Of a stretch of 64,000 bases of DNA, positions 34,801-46,887 are shown in pieces. The notes under the pieces were generated by a model. The model was not told the origin of the DNA. It made no database searches and was given only the letters and a program-made list of their open reading frames with translations. Position numbers and translations under genes: made by a program. This stretch comes from Prostheceraeus crozeri (taxonomy: Eukaryota; Platyhelminthes; Polycladida; Euryleptidae), in NCBI GenBank assembly GCA_907163375.1, contig CAJQUW010008005.1, forward strand, positions 171,278 to 235,277, written 5' to 3'. How positions within the stretch are numbered: position 1 is the stretch's first letter; each line of letters begins with the position of its first letter.

Positions 34801-35766
34801 GCTTGGGCCCGTGCCTGTGAAAGATGCCAAAAGTCTAAAGTCGTTCGTCATATCGAATCTGGAATCGGCAGTTATTCAATCCCACGTCGAAGATTTTGTC
34901 ATATTCATGTTGACATTGTCGGACCCCTACCCATAAGTAGTGGTCATCGATATCTTTTTACCATTATTGACAGATCAACTCGTTGGCCAGAAGCAGTACC
35001 CCTGATAGAAGCAACTTCAGCTTCTTGTTCATATGCCCTTTTGGATAATTGGATCTCCCGATTCGGAGTTCCAAGTGATATCACATCCGATAGAGGCTCG
35101 ACATTTGTTTCCGACTTATGGAAAAATTTGGCACCTGTTATGGGTTCAAGAGTTCACTATACTACAGCTTATAATCCAGAAAGCAATGGTATGATAGAAC
35201 GTTTTCATAGATCATTGAAGCAGTCATTAACAGCCCGTTGTTCAACTTCTGATTGGTTTCATCAATTACCATGGACACTTCTTGGTCTACGAACTACCCC
35301 AAAAGTCGATATCGGATCATCTCCCGCAGAAATGGTGTTTGGCGAGGCCATTGTCGTTCCAAGGAAGTTTTTTCCTGATGATTCAAACTCCGAATCTTTG
35401 GAATTACTTCGAGCTCGAAATGATGCTGCTCAATTTCGACCAATTTCTCCTCGATCCAACCCGAGAGGTATCCAAATTCCCACCGAAATAAAGACATGTG
35501 AATTCGTATTTATACGAGATGATTCATACCGTCCACCACTTGCACCTCCTTATAAAGGCCCATTCAAGGTAACTCAACGTTCAGACAAAGCTTATAAAAT
35601 TCAATTGAATTCAGGTCGTGAGGACTGGGTATCAATCGATCGTCTCCAACCGGCGTACATTGACTCAGACATTTCTTAGCCGCGTTCAAGTTTCGGACGA
35701 CCTCTTCGTTCTCCTAATTTTTTTATGTCTTGAAATATTTATAACCTTTGTCTTGGGGGAGAGTAT

Positions 35767-35984
35767 TGTAGTGATATCACTGTCTATGTTTTGCTATGTT
35801 ACGTCTCTGTCTATTTTAACAGTTACTAGATGTCTAGGTGATTTGTAATATCATTGATATAGCCCCTCTGCAAATGTAGATACTAGAAGTCAATGTAAAA
35901 TTTGAATCTTTGTAAAGCATTCACAACTAATACAAATCCCACGATATCAAGTTGTCTGATTTTGCCTCTTCGCTGTCCGCTACA
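35767..35984 (+). repeat. 3' LTR of the Ty3 fossil
   Basis: 218 bp, about 99 percent identical to the 5' LTR, preceded by a purine-rich tract (CTTGGGGGAGAGTAT). Confidence 0.95.
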
Positions 35985-36029
35985 AGTTCTCCTCAATCCG
36001 CAAGCTTTAAATTTGTTACGATCGATTAT

Positions 36030-36122
36030 ATTTTTATTTTTTAAATAAATATATATATATTTTATATAATATTTATATATTAATATATATATAAAATATT
36101 AAATATATATTTTTAAATATAA
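36030..36122. repeat. AT-only low-complexity tract
   Basis: TATATATT / AATATATA words on both strands; lies in the right part of CAGGG element 3. Confidence 0.85.
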
Positions 36123-36473
36123 TGTGGCCGTTTGAAGCATGTATTGGTATTTGTTATTTGGAATCACCTGCGCCTTAAAAATTCAACCAATTTTACGTCA
36201 CTTTTCAAATTTGTCTTCAATAATATTTATTTTATGGTGTGTAAGCTCCTTAGCCACAGAACTTTGGGTTTTCTCCGGAATTTTTCGTTTAAATTTGACG
36301 AATGCATTTGAGTAAAATTTCCCTGCAGAAAGTCAGGAAATTTTCTTTCAAATTTAAACCCCCCCTTTTTCTGTTAAATTTCCCTGGAAAACCTGGAAAA
36401 TGAATTTTACCCTGGAAATCCTGGAAAACACCTGGAAATTTTCATTCAATTTTACGCGGACACCCTGGGTATA

Positions 36474-37303
36474 GAACATGCTCGTCCTTGCAGCGGGACT
36501 GTAAGTATATTTCTATGTTTCCATAGTATTATCTACAATCATTCAAATTTTGTGTTTATTTAAGATTCGCATGTCCAAAGTGTCCGATAAGGTGGGGGTA
36601 AAGGAGCAAATAAATATGAAAAATAAACGGACAAATAAAAAATCATGAAATGGTGAAAAACTTCTGTAATTATCTGACTACTGTTCAGTCCGACCCCGAT
36701 TAAAATCTCCTTAATCGAGGTTGAGGTCGAGGTCGAGGTTGCACCTCTGATAAAAACATTCCTGATAAAAAAGTACACTTGCAAAACTTAACATTCGTCG
36801 TCATATGTTGTTTCCAATTTTCACTGTAGTTATATTTTAGTTTTTATTCAAAAATGATAGCTGCCTCCTTTTTCCATCGCCCCTGGGTTTTTTTCGCTGA
36901 AAAGTCAGCGGAAACACTGCGTGTGGCAATGCCGTAGCTGCCACCCTCAAAGGGGGATGGGATGCGTCAACAAACGAGAAGGGGCAAAATTTTAAAGTTG
37001 TAACTAATGATATTCAATAGAGAGGCGGAATAGAGTTTTAATAAAATTTCAATGCGCTAAATAAAAGTTAATAGTCAGCCTGTTCATTAGCGAATGGTTA
37101 TTCATTATTAAGAACCCACCTGGTTAGTAATTCTCAGCTTTAGAGTTTCAGTCAACGGATAACTATTTTGTGTAATTGTAACTTGAATATATAGTTCCAT
37201 GCTTTCTAGAATGTGTTTTTAGCCATATGGTCATATGCCTACACAGGCCGAAAATTCAACGTATGCGTAGATATACTCGTAAAGTAAGTGGTGTATTGTG
37301 CAT
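36474..37303. other. No gene seen; short GAGGTC repeat
   Basis: AT-rich sequence between CAGGG element 3 and the large inverted repeat. At 36713-36742 is a run of GAGGTT/GAGGTC hexamers (five copies). Confidence 0.45.
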
Positions 37304-38156
37304 TTTTTCTATTTTTGGAGAATTTATGAAAAATTGTTTACATCTTTGACGGCCTACATCACCAATCTCGCAGCGAAGTTGAGAAAAATTCATCTTGCAC
37401 TGTTTAAATGATACCCAACCATAGATGCTCCAAGCGGAATTCATAACTTTTTCGCTGCGAGAAAACTTCTGTGGACCTCAAAAAAAAATAAAAATTTCAA
37501 AAGATGTTTGAAAAAATCGAATTTTCAAACATTTCTTAAAAATGCAAAAGTATTTTTACGGTCCCTTCTTCCACAGGCAACTGCAAATACATCCAAATGA
37601 TTGTAGAAAAATATTTAGAAAATCACCAGGGATCGGGAAAGTGGTTTTTGAATCTCAAATTGTATGAACAATATTCAATTTTTGACATCTTTGACTCAGT
37701 CCTGACAATTTCTCGCAGCAGCTACGTAAACTCTGATAGGTTGAGTGTTTTACGCTATCTGACATTATCTATCTGAAACTGTAATCAGAAGTAACCTTTT
37801 TCAGCCAGAAGTATGATTTTTTGAATTTGAAAATGTGGTAAAATTGGATTGTTTTTTGTGCTGCTACTATCAAATTTATAAGTAGTATGTGCTTTGTGTC
37901 TAACAGTTATTATTCTTCTATTGTCGTCGAAGCTCGTTTATTCGAACTCGGATGTTTCCGACCTATGTAGTCAATCCCTTCTTTGGTGATCCTCTCAATT
38001 TCTTTTATCAAAGGCATAGTATATTTTGCATTGTATATTGCATCTTACATTTAGACTCGTTAATTAGGTCCTCTAATGTCTTGCCTCATTCACGGTCTTA
38101 ATTAAAGAGTTTTGATTGCATCTCTAAACAGTTAAATGTTGAGACACGCTTCACTT
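37304..38156 (-). repeat. Left arm of 0.85-kb near-perfect inverted repeat
   Basis: Inverted copy of 40075-40926, nearly identical over its whole length (I see only one or two differences by eye). It has no recognisable family, and no long coding frame; a 50-60-codon frame starting MIVEKYLENHQGSGKWFLNL occurs in each copy. Terminal bases do not match a known transposon end. Confidence 0.93.
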
Positions 38157-38238
38157 TTCTATTATTTGAAAGGTAGTCAAATTCTAAATTTATTGAGAGG
38201 CAAAAAGTGAAGTAAGTGAGAAAAGTGAGTAAGTAAGT

Positions 38239-38384
38239 GAAGGAAGTATTTCCCTATTCAATTTTTAGGTCTGTGTCTGTGATTCATTCATCTTGTCTGT
38301 AGATAGTCAAGCAATTCGGTCAATCTACAGACAAGATGAATGAATCACACAGACCTAAAAATTGAATAGGAAAATACTTCCTTC
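38239..38384. repeat. Hairpin, about 62-bp arms, 20-nt loop
   Basis: Arms 38239-38303 and 38324-38384 are inverted copies, nearly perfect; words include CTATTCAATTTTTAGGTCTG and ATTCATTCATCTTGTCTGT. Lies just inside the left arm of the larger inverted repeat. Could be a short MITE, a repair-generated hairpin or an RNA hairpin; nothing decides. Confidence 0.92.
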
Positions 38385-39723
38385 TTTCATCAACAGGTGA
38401 AGCCGGTAAACAGATCATAAGTGTCTCTCGCCAGAAAATTCTTGGCAAGAAGTTCGCAGATACTGTTAGAGTCGCGGCAATTATTCATTGATAAAAACAA
38501 TCATAATTAGAAGCTCATATGACAATAGGTAAACACTAATTACAGCTTGATAAAATTGTATCCCAGGTATTTCATGCCTTTGCTGAGAGTAGGTGTGTAT
38601 TAGGCTATTAGCATCAGTGACTTCTTGGGTCTCCCTCAATAAGTCTTCCCGCCGAATACTTTTGAGCTTCAATTTTGATGAATAAATGAGAATTTTTTGC
38701 TGTAATGTGTTAGTCTCACGCAATTGCCGCTCATAACGGACCATCCGAAAATTTCAGGGAATTCTTATCGCACACGGCATCGGAGCTCTCGTGATTCAAT
38801 CTAAACCAAGCAGCATACTTGAAAATTGATAGATGTTTACGTACATGTATGGCCTATATTCCGCGCATGGTTGCATAAATGCATGAAAGAGGCCATCATT
38901 CTTTTAAATCACTATAGCTGACTAGTAGGAAATGTCCTAAGACTTGAAATAAGCACGAAGCCATTTGGCTACCGTTGACGATGCGCTTCGTCCAAAAAAT
39001 GACTCTGCAGTTCGGCTCGAAATGGCGAAAAATAGCCATAACTACATGTATTGGAAACTTAGGCCTATTGGAAACATACGTGTTGAGATCAGAAATCAAC
39101 TCGGCTGAAGTGCTCAGGACATTGAACGCCCACTTCTAAGGAACAAGCATCAAGGAAAGTTTTTCCTCGCAAGTGTCAATTATCCACCTTGTCATCCCCT
39201 CACAGCATCACACCTGTCCATCATGCATGCTAGAAAAATTCGTCGACGGCAAATTGTGCCGGATTAAGCCATGATACATAAGATGAAGTAGATCATTTTA
39301 TTAAAGAAGAAAATGACTCGACAAATGATTGGGTCTCTGTCGATTACTTAGGTGATCAATATCCCGGACAAATAATTTCGATTAGTGAGAAAAGGGCAGA
39401 AGTCAGTACGCTAGCTAGAGCAGGACAATATTTCCGGTACTCCAAGTCTCCCGATATTCATAGATATCCAAGGGAGGACAGCATGAAGACAATTGAAGAA
39501 CCAACACAAGTGATCTGCAGAGGATTAAACAGGCCATGCTAATTCTGATAAAGATTTTCATATATTTTAAATAGATACTCGAGTTAATTAAGCTCAAATG
39601 TTTTGCTTTAAAAATGTGAGTTACAATAATAGATGAACTTTTTCCCTTTAGTCACTGAGTGTATCCTTTCATTGAGGTGAACAATCTGTTAATTACAAAT
39701 CACATAATACTTTTAAATTTGAT
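38385..39723. other. Spacer of the inverted repeat; one weak frame
   Basis: No recognisable family. A minus-strand frame at 38481-38744 starts MVRYERQLRETNTLQQKILI and is charged and helical for about 60 residues; it has no upstream context and could be chance or an exon of an unknown gene. Confidence 0.35.
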
Positions 39724-40070
39724 TGTAGCAGCACAAAAAAAAATCCAATTTTACCACATTTTCAAATTCAAAAGAATCATACTTCTGGGTGTGAAACGTA
39801 AAACACTCAACCTATCAGAGTTTACGTAGCTGCTGCGAGAAATTGTCAGGACTGAGTCAAAGATGTCAAAAATTGAATATTGTTCATACAATTTGAGATT
39901 CAAAAACCACTTTCCCGATCCCTGGTGATTCTCTAAATATTTTTCTACAATCATTTGGATGTATTTGCAGTTGCCTGTGGAAGAAGGGACCGTAAAAATA
40001 CTTTTGCATTTTTAAGAAATGTTTGAAAATTCGATTTTTTCAAACATCTTTTGAAATTTTTATTTTTTTT
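39724..40070 (+). repeat. Third, partial copy of the 0.85-kb repeat
   Basis: Direct copy of about 40365-40757, with an internal gap of about 45 bp and several substitutions, ending immediately before the full right arm. Confidence 0.92.
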
Positions 40071-40074
40071 GAGT

Positions 40075-40926
40075 AAGTGAAGCGTGTCTCAACATTTAAC
40101 TGTTTAGAGATGCAATCAAAACTCTTTAATTAAGACCGTGAATGAGGCAAGACATTAGAGGACCTAATTAACGAGTCTAAATGTAAGATGCAATATACAA
40201 TGCAAAATATACTATGCCTTTGATAAAAGAAATTGAGAGGATCACCAAAGAAGGGATTGACTACATAGGTCGGAAACATCCGAGTTCGAATAAACGAGCT
40301 TCGACGACAATAGAAGAATAATAACTGTTAGACACAAAGCACATACTACTTATAAATTTGATAGTAGCAGCACAAAAAACAATCCAATTTTACCACATTT
40401 TCAAATTCAAAAAATCATACTTCTGGCTGAAAAAGGTTACTTCTGATTACAGTTTCAGATAGATAATGTCAGATAGCGTAAAACACTCAACCTATCAGAG
40501 TTTACGTAGCTGCTGCGAGAAATTGTCAGGACTGAGTCAAAGATGTCAAAAATTGAATATTGTTCATACAATTTGAGATTCAAAAACCACTTTCCCGATC
40601 CCTGGTGATTTTCTAAATATTTTTCTACAATCATTTGGATGTATTTGCAGTTGCCTGTGGAAGAAGGGACCGTAAAAATACTTTTGCATTTTTAAGAAAT
40701 GTTTGAAAATTCGATTTTTTCAAACATCTTTTGAAATTTTTATTTTTTTTTGAGGTCCACAGAAGTTTTCTCGCAGCGAAAAAGTTATGAATTCCGCTTG
40801 GAGCATCTATGGTTGGGTATCATTTAAACAGTGCAAGATGAATTTTTCTCAACTTCGCTGCGAGATTGGTGATGTAGGCCGTCAAAGATGTAAACAATTT
40901 TTCATAAATTCTCCAAAAATAGAAAA
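40075..40926 (+). repeat. Right arm of 0.85-kb near-perfect inverted repeat
   Basis: Partner of 37304-38156. Arms are separated by 1.9 kb. Confidence 0.93.
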
Positions 40927-43900
40927 ATTCGAATAAGTCAAGGCAACGCAAGTGACCTTCCCGATGAAATTTTCCCGAAATATTTTGGATTTCATCTAGA
41001 TCGACTCAAATGATGAAAATATGTGAATTTCAAGAAAATCTGAGAACCTACACAATATTTTTCAACATCAACTTTGAAATAGTGTTTGCTACAAATGCAT
41101 AAGGGTGCTTCTCCGGTTCATAGCGAATGAAACCTCACCATTAGAATAATTGAAATTATTAAAAGTAATTGATTGCTTCAGAAAATAGTAAGATAAATCG
41201 ATCGAGCATTTCGCACAAATTTTGCTATTCAAAAGTGCAATGTCGATCGATAAAGCATATCTAGTCCAACAAAGCTCGAACTTCGAAAGTCATATTTGGC
41301 TCTATTGCAGTATATCAAAGTTTCATATATACTATCTATCAAAGGGAATAATTTCTTAGCGCACACCCACTTTCAAGTACTATTTCAAGGCACACCAACG
41401 TTTTCAAGTACTATTGTAGTATAAATGCTACGTCTCGATACTACTTATATAATATTGACATTATATATTGAAAAAATGTGCAAAATCAAAATTGTCCAAT
41501 TTGTACCACTTTAACTATCGGTTGCCTGATCAAATTTCTTCTACAAGTAGTTGAGCATGTTTCTGAGTTTCAGCATCAATTTGAAGTCAAAACTGGCATA
41601 CAGAGAAAAAGCTAGCCCAGCTTGAAAACAGCTATTTTCGGCAGCTCTCTGTATTCTGGTTACCGCTTATGATCATAGATGTGAAACACACTGATATGCA
41701 GCATCACAATTATCATGGTTATTAGGGTAACAAGAATACAGAAAGGTATGAGATAACTGTAATTTTTTTGCGGACCTATTATTTGACCATCTTTGGAGCC
41801 ATGTAGCTCCGTTCTGCATGCCAGATACCCGTTGAAATTCACACGGGAATTCCTTTATACCAAACTAAGGCTGCATACAAAGTTTGGTTGAGTAACGAAC
41901 ATACAGAAAAAAGTTAAATTTTCAAATTTAACTTAAATTTTAAATTCAAATTTTTAGAATTTCAGAAATTTGGAAAAAAATAACTTTCTAAAAATAGCTC
42001 TAGATCCCGCTATCTTCAAAAATTGGAAGCTAATATTTCAGATTTGGTGTTTACTATGGCATAGCAAACATATATCCAAAGATGAGCAAAATCTGAGACC
42101 TAGTGCCACAAAATGTTCCAAAAATTGGTTGAATCGTCGTGGAATGACCATATATATATAATGAAAAAAATACAAAGGTATGTCAATAAATCAGTAATAA
42201 ATTAGTTATAAACTCAAGGATAAGTCAAATGATACAGAGAAATCAATGTTGGTCAGATGGAGACCTCTTTAAGACAAGAATAACTCTTCATCGATATCAC
42301 ATCAGAGCAATTCCATGCATAATAACGCTACATCGCCAGCATTTACTACTTTTCAATAACACTTTTGTAGTAGATGTTAACAGGTTGGTATCGATCTACG
42401 AGGCAGAATAGCTAACAGATTCCTTGAAATTTATGTTTGCATGCTCGATTTGCTTTACCATCTTTCTTAGTGACGCAATGACTATTTAAGGTCAAACGTA
42501 ACAACGTTACACGAGTTGACATGAAAATCGAGTATAGTGGTAACTTATGTGAAAAAGTCAGCGAACTGAAAGATTTGATCGACGCCATTATTCCATGAAA
42601 TCAAAGTTGAAGATCATATCAACTTCACAGAAGTTGTTGGAATTGAATTCATGCATTCTTAAGTAGCAATCTTAAGAAAGGAAACGTAATAATGTTACAG
42701 CTGAAGCGTAATAACGTTACACGTACGAAATCCGGATTTACATTTGGCTGAAGTGGAGGTTACTTCGGCTTCACATGCTCCAGTTAGACTCAGTACAACA
42801 CTTTGAAGTCCTTCCATGCTTGCTCGGGGTTTTTCAGATGAAAGGTGAGATGTTCCCGTCTTACTACTGATAAAAGTAGGCAGTAGTGATGAAGGTAGTT
42901 TTTTTCAGTTATTCTAAAAATGCTTTATCTTTGGAAAAAGCAGATGAATGCAAGGTTCCCTCACCATTCAAATTGATTTCATGACTTCTTGTAGAGACAT
43001 TTAATTTAGAATAGTTAAGAACTAAAACCGTAACAAACAAGTCGGCATTTCAGAGACATCATAAAGTTCATATTATCTGCTTATGACTTGAGATGCGGTT
43101 GATAGTACAGCAGCGTAGATTACATTTCAAGAAGTCACAAATGCATACAAGAGGGCACATACATTTCTAATCATGATTTGGACAGCTTACGTTTTCCATG
43201 GACACTTGCAGAATTGCCCACTCAGTTTGAGCATTATGATCACATGACAAATGAGATGGCAAACTGAAGGCAAAGTGTGATTTAAGCTCCTCGTCAAAAT
43301 GATATTTCCCGAAATGGTCCTAAAATTCGGCTTCAATAAACCTGTACCAGGGTAAGGCTAAAAAAATATGAATAAGACAGACGGTCTCAGCAGCATCAAA
43401 AGCTATGTTTCCGTTAAAATTTTTATTCGGAAAACCAGTAGCCTCTGACTGCCAGTGGAAGTAGGTCTACTTATACCTGGTTTCAAACTCAGACTAGTAA
43501 TTTTCCGCTGAAAATTTAACAGAAGCGTAGGTTTCATATGCAAATGGCGACGTTTCTGTTATTTGCATTTTATCTCGAGACTTTTTCTGGAAAAGTTTTA
43601 TCAAAACCATTAAAGACCATTTCGCAGGACTATTTTGACTTGACTCCATGGTGGCAACCATGCAACACATGCCACTGCTAGGAGAATTCACGAACTTTTT
43701 TTCCAGCAACTAGGATGCTAACATGATTTCAACTTTGCTTATATGGTATCATGGCCTCGATCAAATCTTTCAATTCATAGGCTTTTTCTCATAAGTAGCC
43801 ACCATTCGATTTTCATAGCAAATCGTGCAACTTTGCTACGACGGATTTTAATTTATTATTGATTCACGTATGGAGAATAGCAAAGCAAATGAAACATGCA

Positions 43901-44374
43901 AGCTGTAGCTTCAGAGCTTCTACATAAACCATATAGATATGTTATTTATTTTATTCGCTAAATTGATACCAACCTATTCAATACACTGTACTACAAAATG
44001 CGTCATTGAAATTTAATGTTTTACGATATAACGTGCAATATAGCGTTGCCTTCATAAAACGACCAGTTTTTTTATATAAATTGATGTCAGATATACACGA
44101 CATGATTTGAAATTTATCAAAGTTTGTGTCGCGGTACCCGTGAGGTTCCTCTTGAGACCTTGGATGGCTGTTTACAATGATAAAATATAGTTTGTGTAAC
44201 GTTATTACGCTTGAAACGTAATAACGTTAAATTCTATGCAGCATTTATGAAGCGAGTGAATATCAATTTCACAGTTGTTCCATCATAAGTGGCCGATGCT
44301 AGCTTAGGATATGAGATTATGCCACATTCGGCTTAATAGATAATCCTACAGATTAAAAGATCACTCTGAAGCGT
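40927..44374. other. No gene seen; GTAATAACGTTAC motifs and diverged inverted segment
   Basis: AT-rich, 3.4 kb. Near-palindromic CGTAATAACGTTAC words occur at about 42502, 42686, 42708, 44200 and 44213, and again across the CAGGG insertion at 44375/48316. Segments 42520-42615 and about 43725-43825 are diverged inverted copies (shared GAAAGATTTGATCGA and ATGAAAATCGA). This suggests an old unidentified inverted-repeat element. No coding motif. Confidence 0.45.
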
Positions 44375-44469
44375 AATTACCAGGGCTGCCACCCTTCCGG
44401 TTTTAACAAATGAAGTAAGCAGTGCGAAAATGTTTTGCCAAGGTGTTTGCATGTTTGCCAATTTGGATT

Positions 44470-45080
44470 TTGAAGGGGCCCTTTTAAGATTGTGAAGGGG
44501 CCCCTTTTAGATAGTGAGGGTGGCCTTTTGAGACTGCGAAGGGGTCCCTTTCAGATCGTAAAGGGCCCCTTTTGGATCGTTATGGAGACCTTTTCAGACT
44601 GCGAAGGGGCCCCTTTAAGAACGCGAGGGTCCCTTTTGAGACTGCGAATAGGCCTTTTTGAGACTGCAAAGGGGCCGCTTTAGGATCATGAGAGGGCCCT
44701 TTATAGACTGCAAAGGGGCGTCTCTTAGATCGTTAGGGAGCCCTTTTGAGACTGCGAAGGGACCACTTTAAGATCACGAGGGGCCCTTTTGAGAATGCGA
44801 AGGGGCCCTTTTGAGATTGTGAAGAGGGGCCCTTTTTAGACTGCGAAGGTGCGCCTTTTATATCGTTAGGGGGCCCTTTAGGTCGCGAAGTCCCTTTTGA
44901 GATTGTGAGGGAGCCCTTTAAGATCGTGAAGGGGCGCTTTTGAGATTTTGAAAGGGACCCATTAGATTTTGTGAAGCATCCCTTTGAGATTGTGAAAGGT
45001 AACTGTTTTAGTTTTTGAAGAGCACTTTTTAGATATGAATAGACCTCTTGAGATAGTAAAGGGCCTATAGGATAAGAGAC
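44470..45080 (+). repeat. About 28-32-bp GGGGCCCCTTTT minisatellite
   Basis: Some twenty diverged units built on GAAGGGGCCCCTTTTGAGAC and TGC. The GGGGCCCC core is self-complementary. GC-rich against an AT-rich surround. Confidence 0.88.
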
Positions 45081-46213
45081 CGGGATATTTATAACACCGT
45101 TACCTTTACAGATAAGAGCATGTGGGTCCTTTTTAGATTATGCAGGGCTCTTTTAAAATTGTGATCGGGCTATGCAGATTGTTGGGTGACCTTAAAGACT
45201 CTGCAATTTTTAAGGGTGATCAAATTCAAAGCAGATGCTTTCTAAAGATCCGCATGACTCTTGAGCAGAAGATTCTTCTACAAGGAAGTCAGTGATCCTT
45301 TCGTCAAACCTAAGAAACTGGACGAAACGCAAGTAATCAAGGTTTTGAAATAAATTTAAATAAGAAATGATCAGGTGGAAATGCTTGACGAAAAAGTTGT
45401 AATACATAACTACGGAGTCTAAATGAATTGAGTTCTTATTGCTTTGATGCTCTCCAAAGCGTGTCTTTCAGTAGAAGCATCTGCCAGAAAAATATGAAAG
45501 AAAGATCTACTGAAAGGTTTCGGGAACACAAGGGAGTGACGAATGAATATTTTGTACGATAACTTGTTGCAAAAGCGGCTAAATGTCGGCGAAGACATCA
45601 GCGAAAATTAAAATCTCACAAACAACCGCAGAAGTTGTAAGGATTTCTTTTCGTGTTGACTTTGCGTTTACTTGTGCCATGGCGAGTCAACCTCTATCAA
45701 ATAGCTGTCATAATCTTGTTCGAAAGTCAAAAGATGTTCTTAGATGTAACTGTTTTTTATTATGTTTGAAATACAAGAGATGAGAGCAAGGTTTGATTTG
45801 AATCATTGCCGGAGCTACAAGTACTGATGAAGTTTCTTCCGGCTGAACTGCAAGCGTTTTTGACTTTTTAGCCGTAATCATTGCGATAAATCAGCAACTC
45901 ACTCCACAGGCTATCGGTAGGTGGATGTGCTTGGGAATCCGGCAGCTCAGCTTCGTGCATGAAGTGCAAATACGAATTAGCTATTTGAATTGGTGTTAGC
46001 AAATTTCAAATTTTGGAAGCGAAGTCTACAGAATGAGATTTGAACTGCATGTATTTCATAAATTGTAGATGTCTGTATTTCGGATGATGATTTGTTTGCA
46101 TGTGAGTTACTGATTCTTCATAGGTATACTGCACTGATGACGGCTAAAAATTCAGAAACGTCAGTATTTCCCGTAATACATTGTATCAAATGTTGCTCTC
46201 ATCTCATTTCAGA
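45081..46213. other. Interior of CAGGG element 4, no gene seen
   Basis: No recognisable coding, RNA or repeat feature. Confidence 0.45.
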
Positions 46214-46221
46214 TTATATAG

Positions 46222-46879
46222 CAGGGGTGCGCAACCTTTTACATTTCTCGGCTGCCATGTCGAGGGCCAAGAGAATCATGGCCGCACTTACTATGTGCAA
46301 ACAACTAGGTCAATAGTCAATCCTCGTTATATTCCACCACTCAAATTAGCTTTCCCTGATGAATGACACACTGAAAATCGCATAAAGGCCCACCTCGTAA
46401 AGAATGAGTTAGCAAGTTAACCCATATACGACCGACGGTCATTTTTAACCCGAAAAGATTTTAAGCTTAAAGTGTTATTAGCACTTGCATCCTTCTTCGA
46501 GTCATGGACTTGAAGCTAACGCGCGAACAATTCCAGCAAGCTTCAATTGTCCCTTTTGTTTCTTTTAGCTGATGACTCTAGCCATGAATGCACATGAATG
46601 TAACTTCCCTAAAATGTTCTATTCATGAGTTATCGAACTGCTTGAATGCCTTCACCGCGCTTGCGGGCGCGCATTTTTCCAAGCAGCATGGGCATAAAGA
46701 TGTTCGACAGTTACAAGGTGATAGCATGCCACTATAGTGACGATTGTTTTTCGATTGTCTTGAACTCCAGAAATATTTGCAATAGACATGTAAAATATTC
46801 TTTTTCATTTACTTCTCATTGTCACGGCCTCACTTTGCCTCTGCTACGACCGCATGCGGCCGCGGGTTGCGCACCCCTG
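46222..46879. mobile_element. Non-autonomous hAT element with 8-bp target repeat
   Basis: Ends CAGGGGTGCGCAACC and its exact complement; GGCTGCC / CGGCCGC words follow inside. Flanked by the perfect 8-bp repeat TTATATAG (46214-46221 and 46880-46887), the standard hAT signature. 658 bp, no transposase. Nested in CAGGG element 4. Confidence 0.95.
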
Positions 46880-46887
46880 TTATATAG

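Larger units (their letters stand above)
31597..35984 (+). mobile_element. Ty3 (gypsy-type) LTR retrotransposon fossil, young, broken
   Basis: A 4.4 kb copy with two 218-bp LTRs, flanked by the 4-bp repeat AGTT. Parts in order: 5' LTR, primer-binding region directly after it (TGGTGAGCCCGAC), gag (about 31840-32330), zinc-knuckle region, aspartic protease with DTGAYVSLFP (about 32810), reverse transcriptase with the YVDDILVFSK box (about 33690), RNase H with TTDASATAFGAVL (about 34140), integrase with an HHCC region and HVDIVGPLP core start (about 34720-35400), polypurine tract GGGGGAGAG, 3' LTR. It is broken in about three or four places. With only two LTR differences it is recent. It sits inside CAGGG element 3. 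Confidence 0.95.
30436..36467. mobile_element. CAGGG-ended DNA transposon 3, carrying a Ty3 fossil
   Basis: Ends CAGGGCGTCCGCG and complement CAGGGTGTCCGCG, flanked by the 6-bp repeat GGTATA (30430-30435 and 36468-36473). CCTGGAAAACCTGGAAATCC words repeat just inside both ends, a subterminal style known from vertebrate and invertebrate hAT-like repeats. Without the 4.4 kb Ty3 insertion the element is about 1.6 kb and has no recognisable transposase. Nested inside are a 45-bp minisatellite and a LINE tail fragment. Confidence 0.87.

Noticed and set aside
37598-40620. MIVEKYLENHQGSGKWF frame found in all three copies of the 0.85-kb repeat
   Set aside because: The copies are too similar for conservation to mean coding; the frame is short and lacks any family motif.
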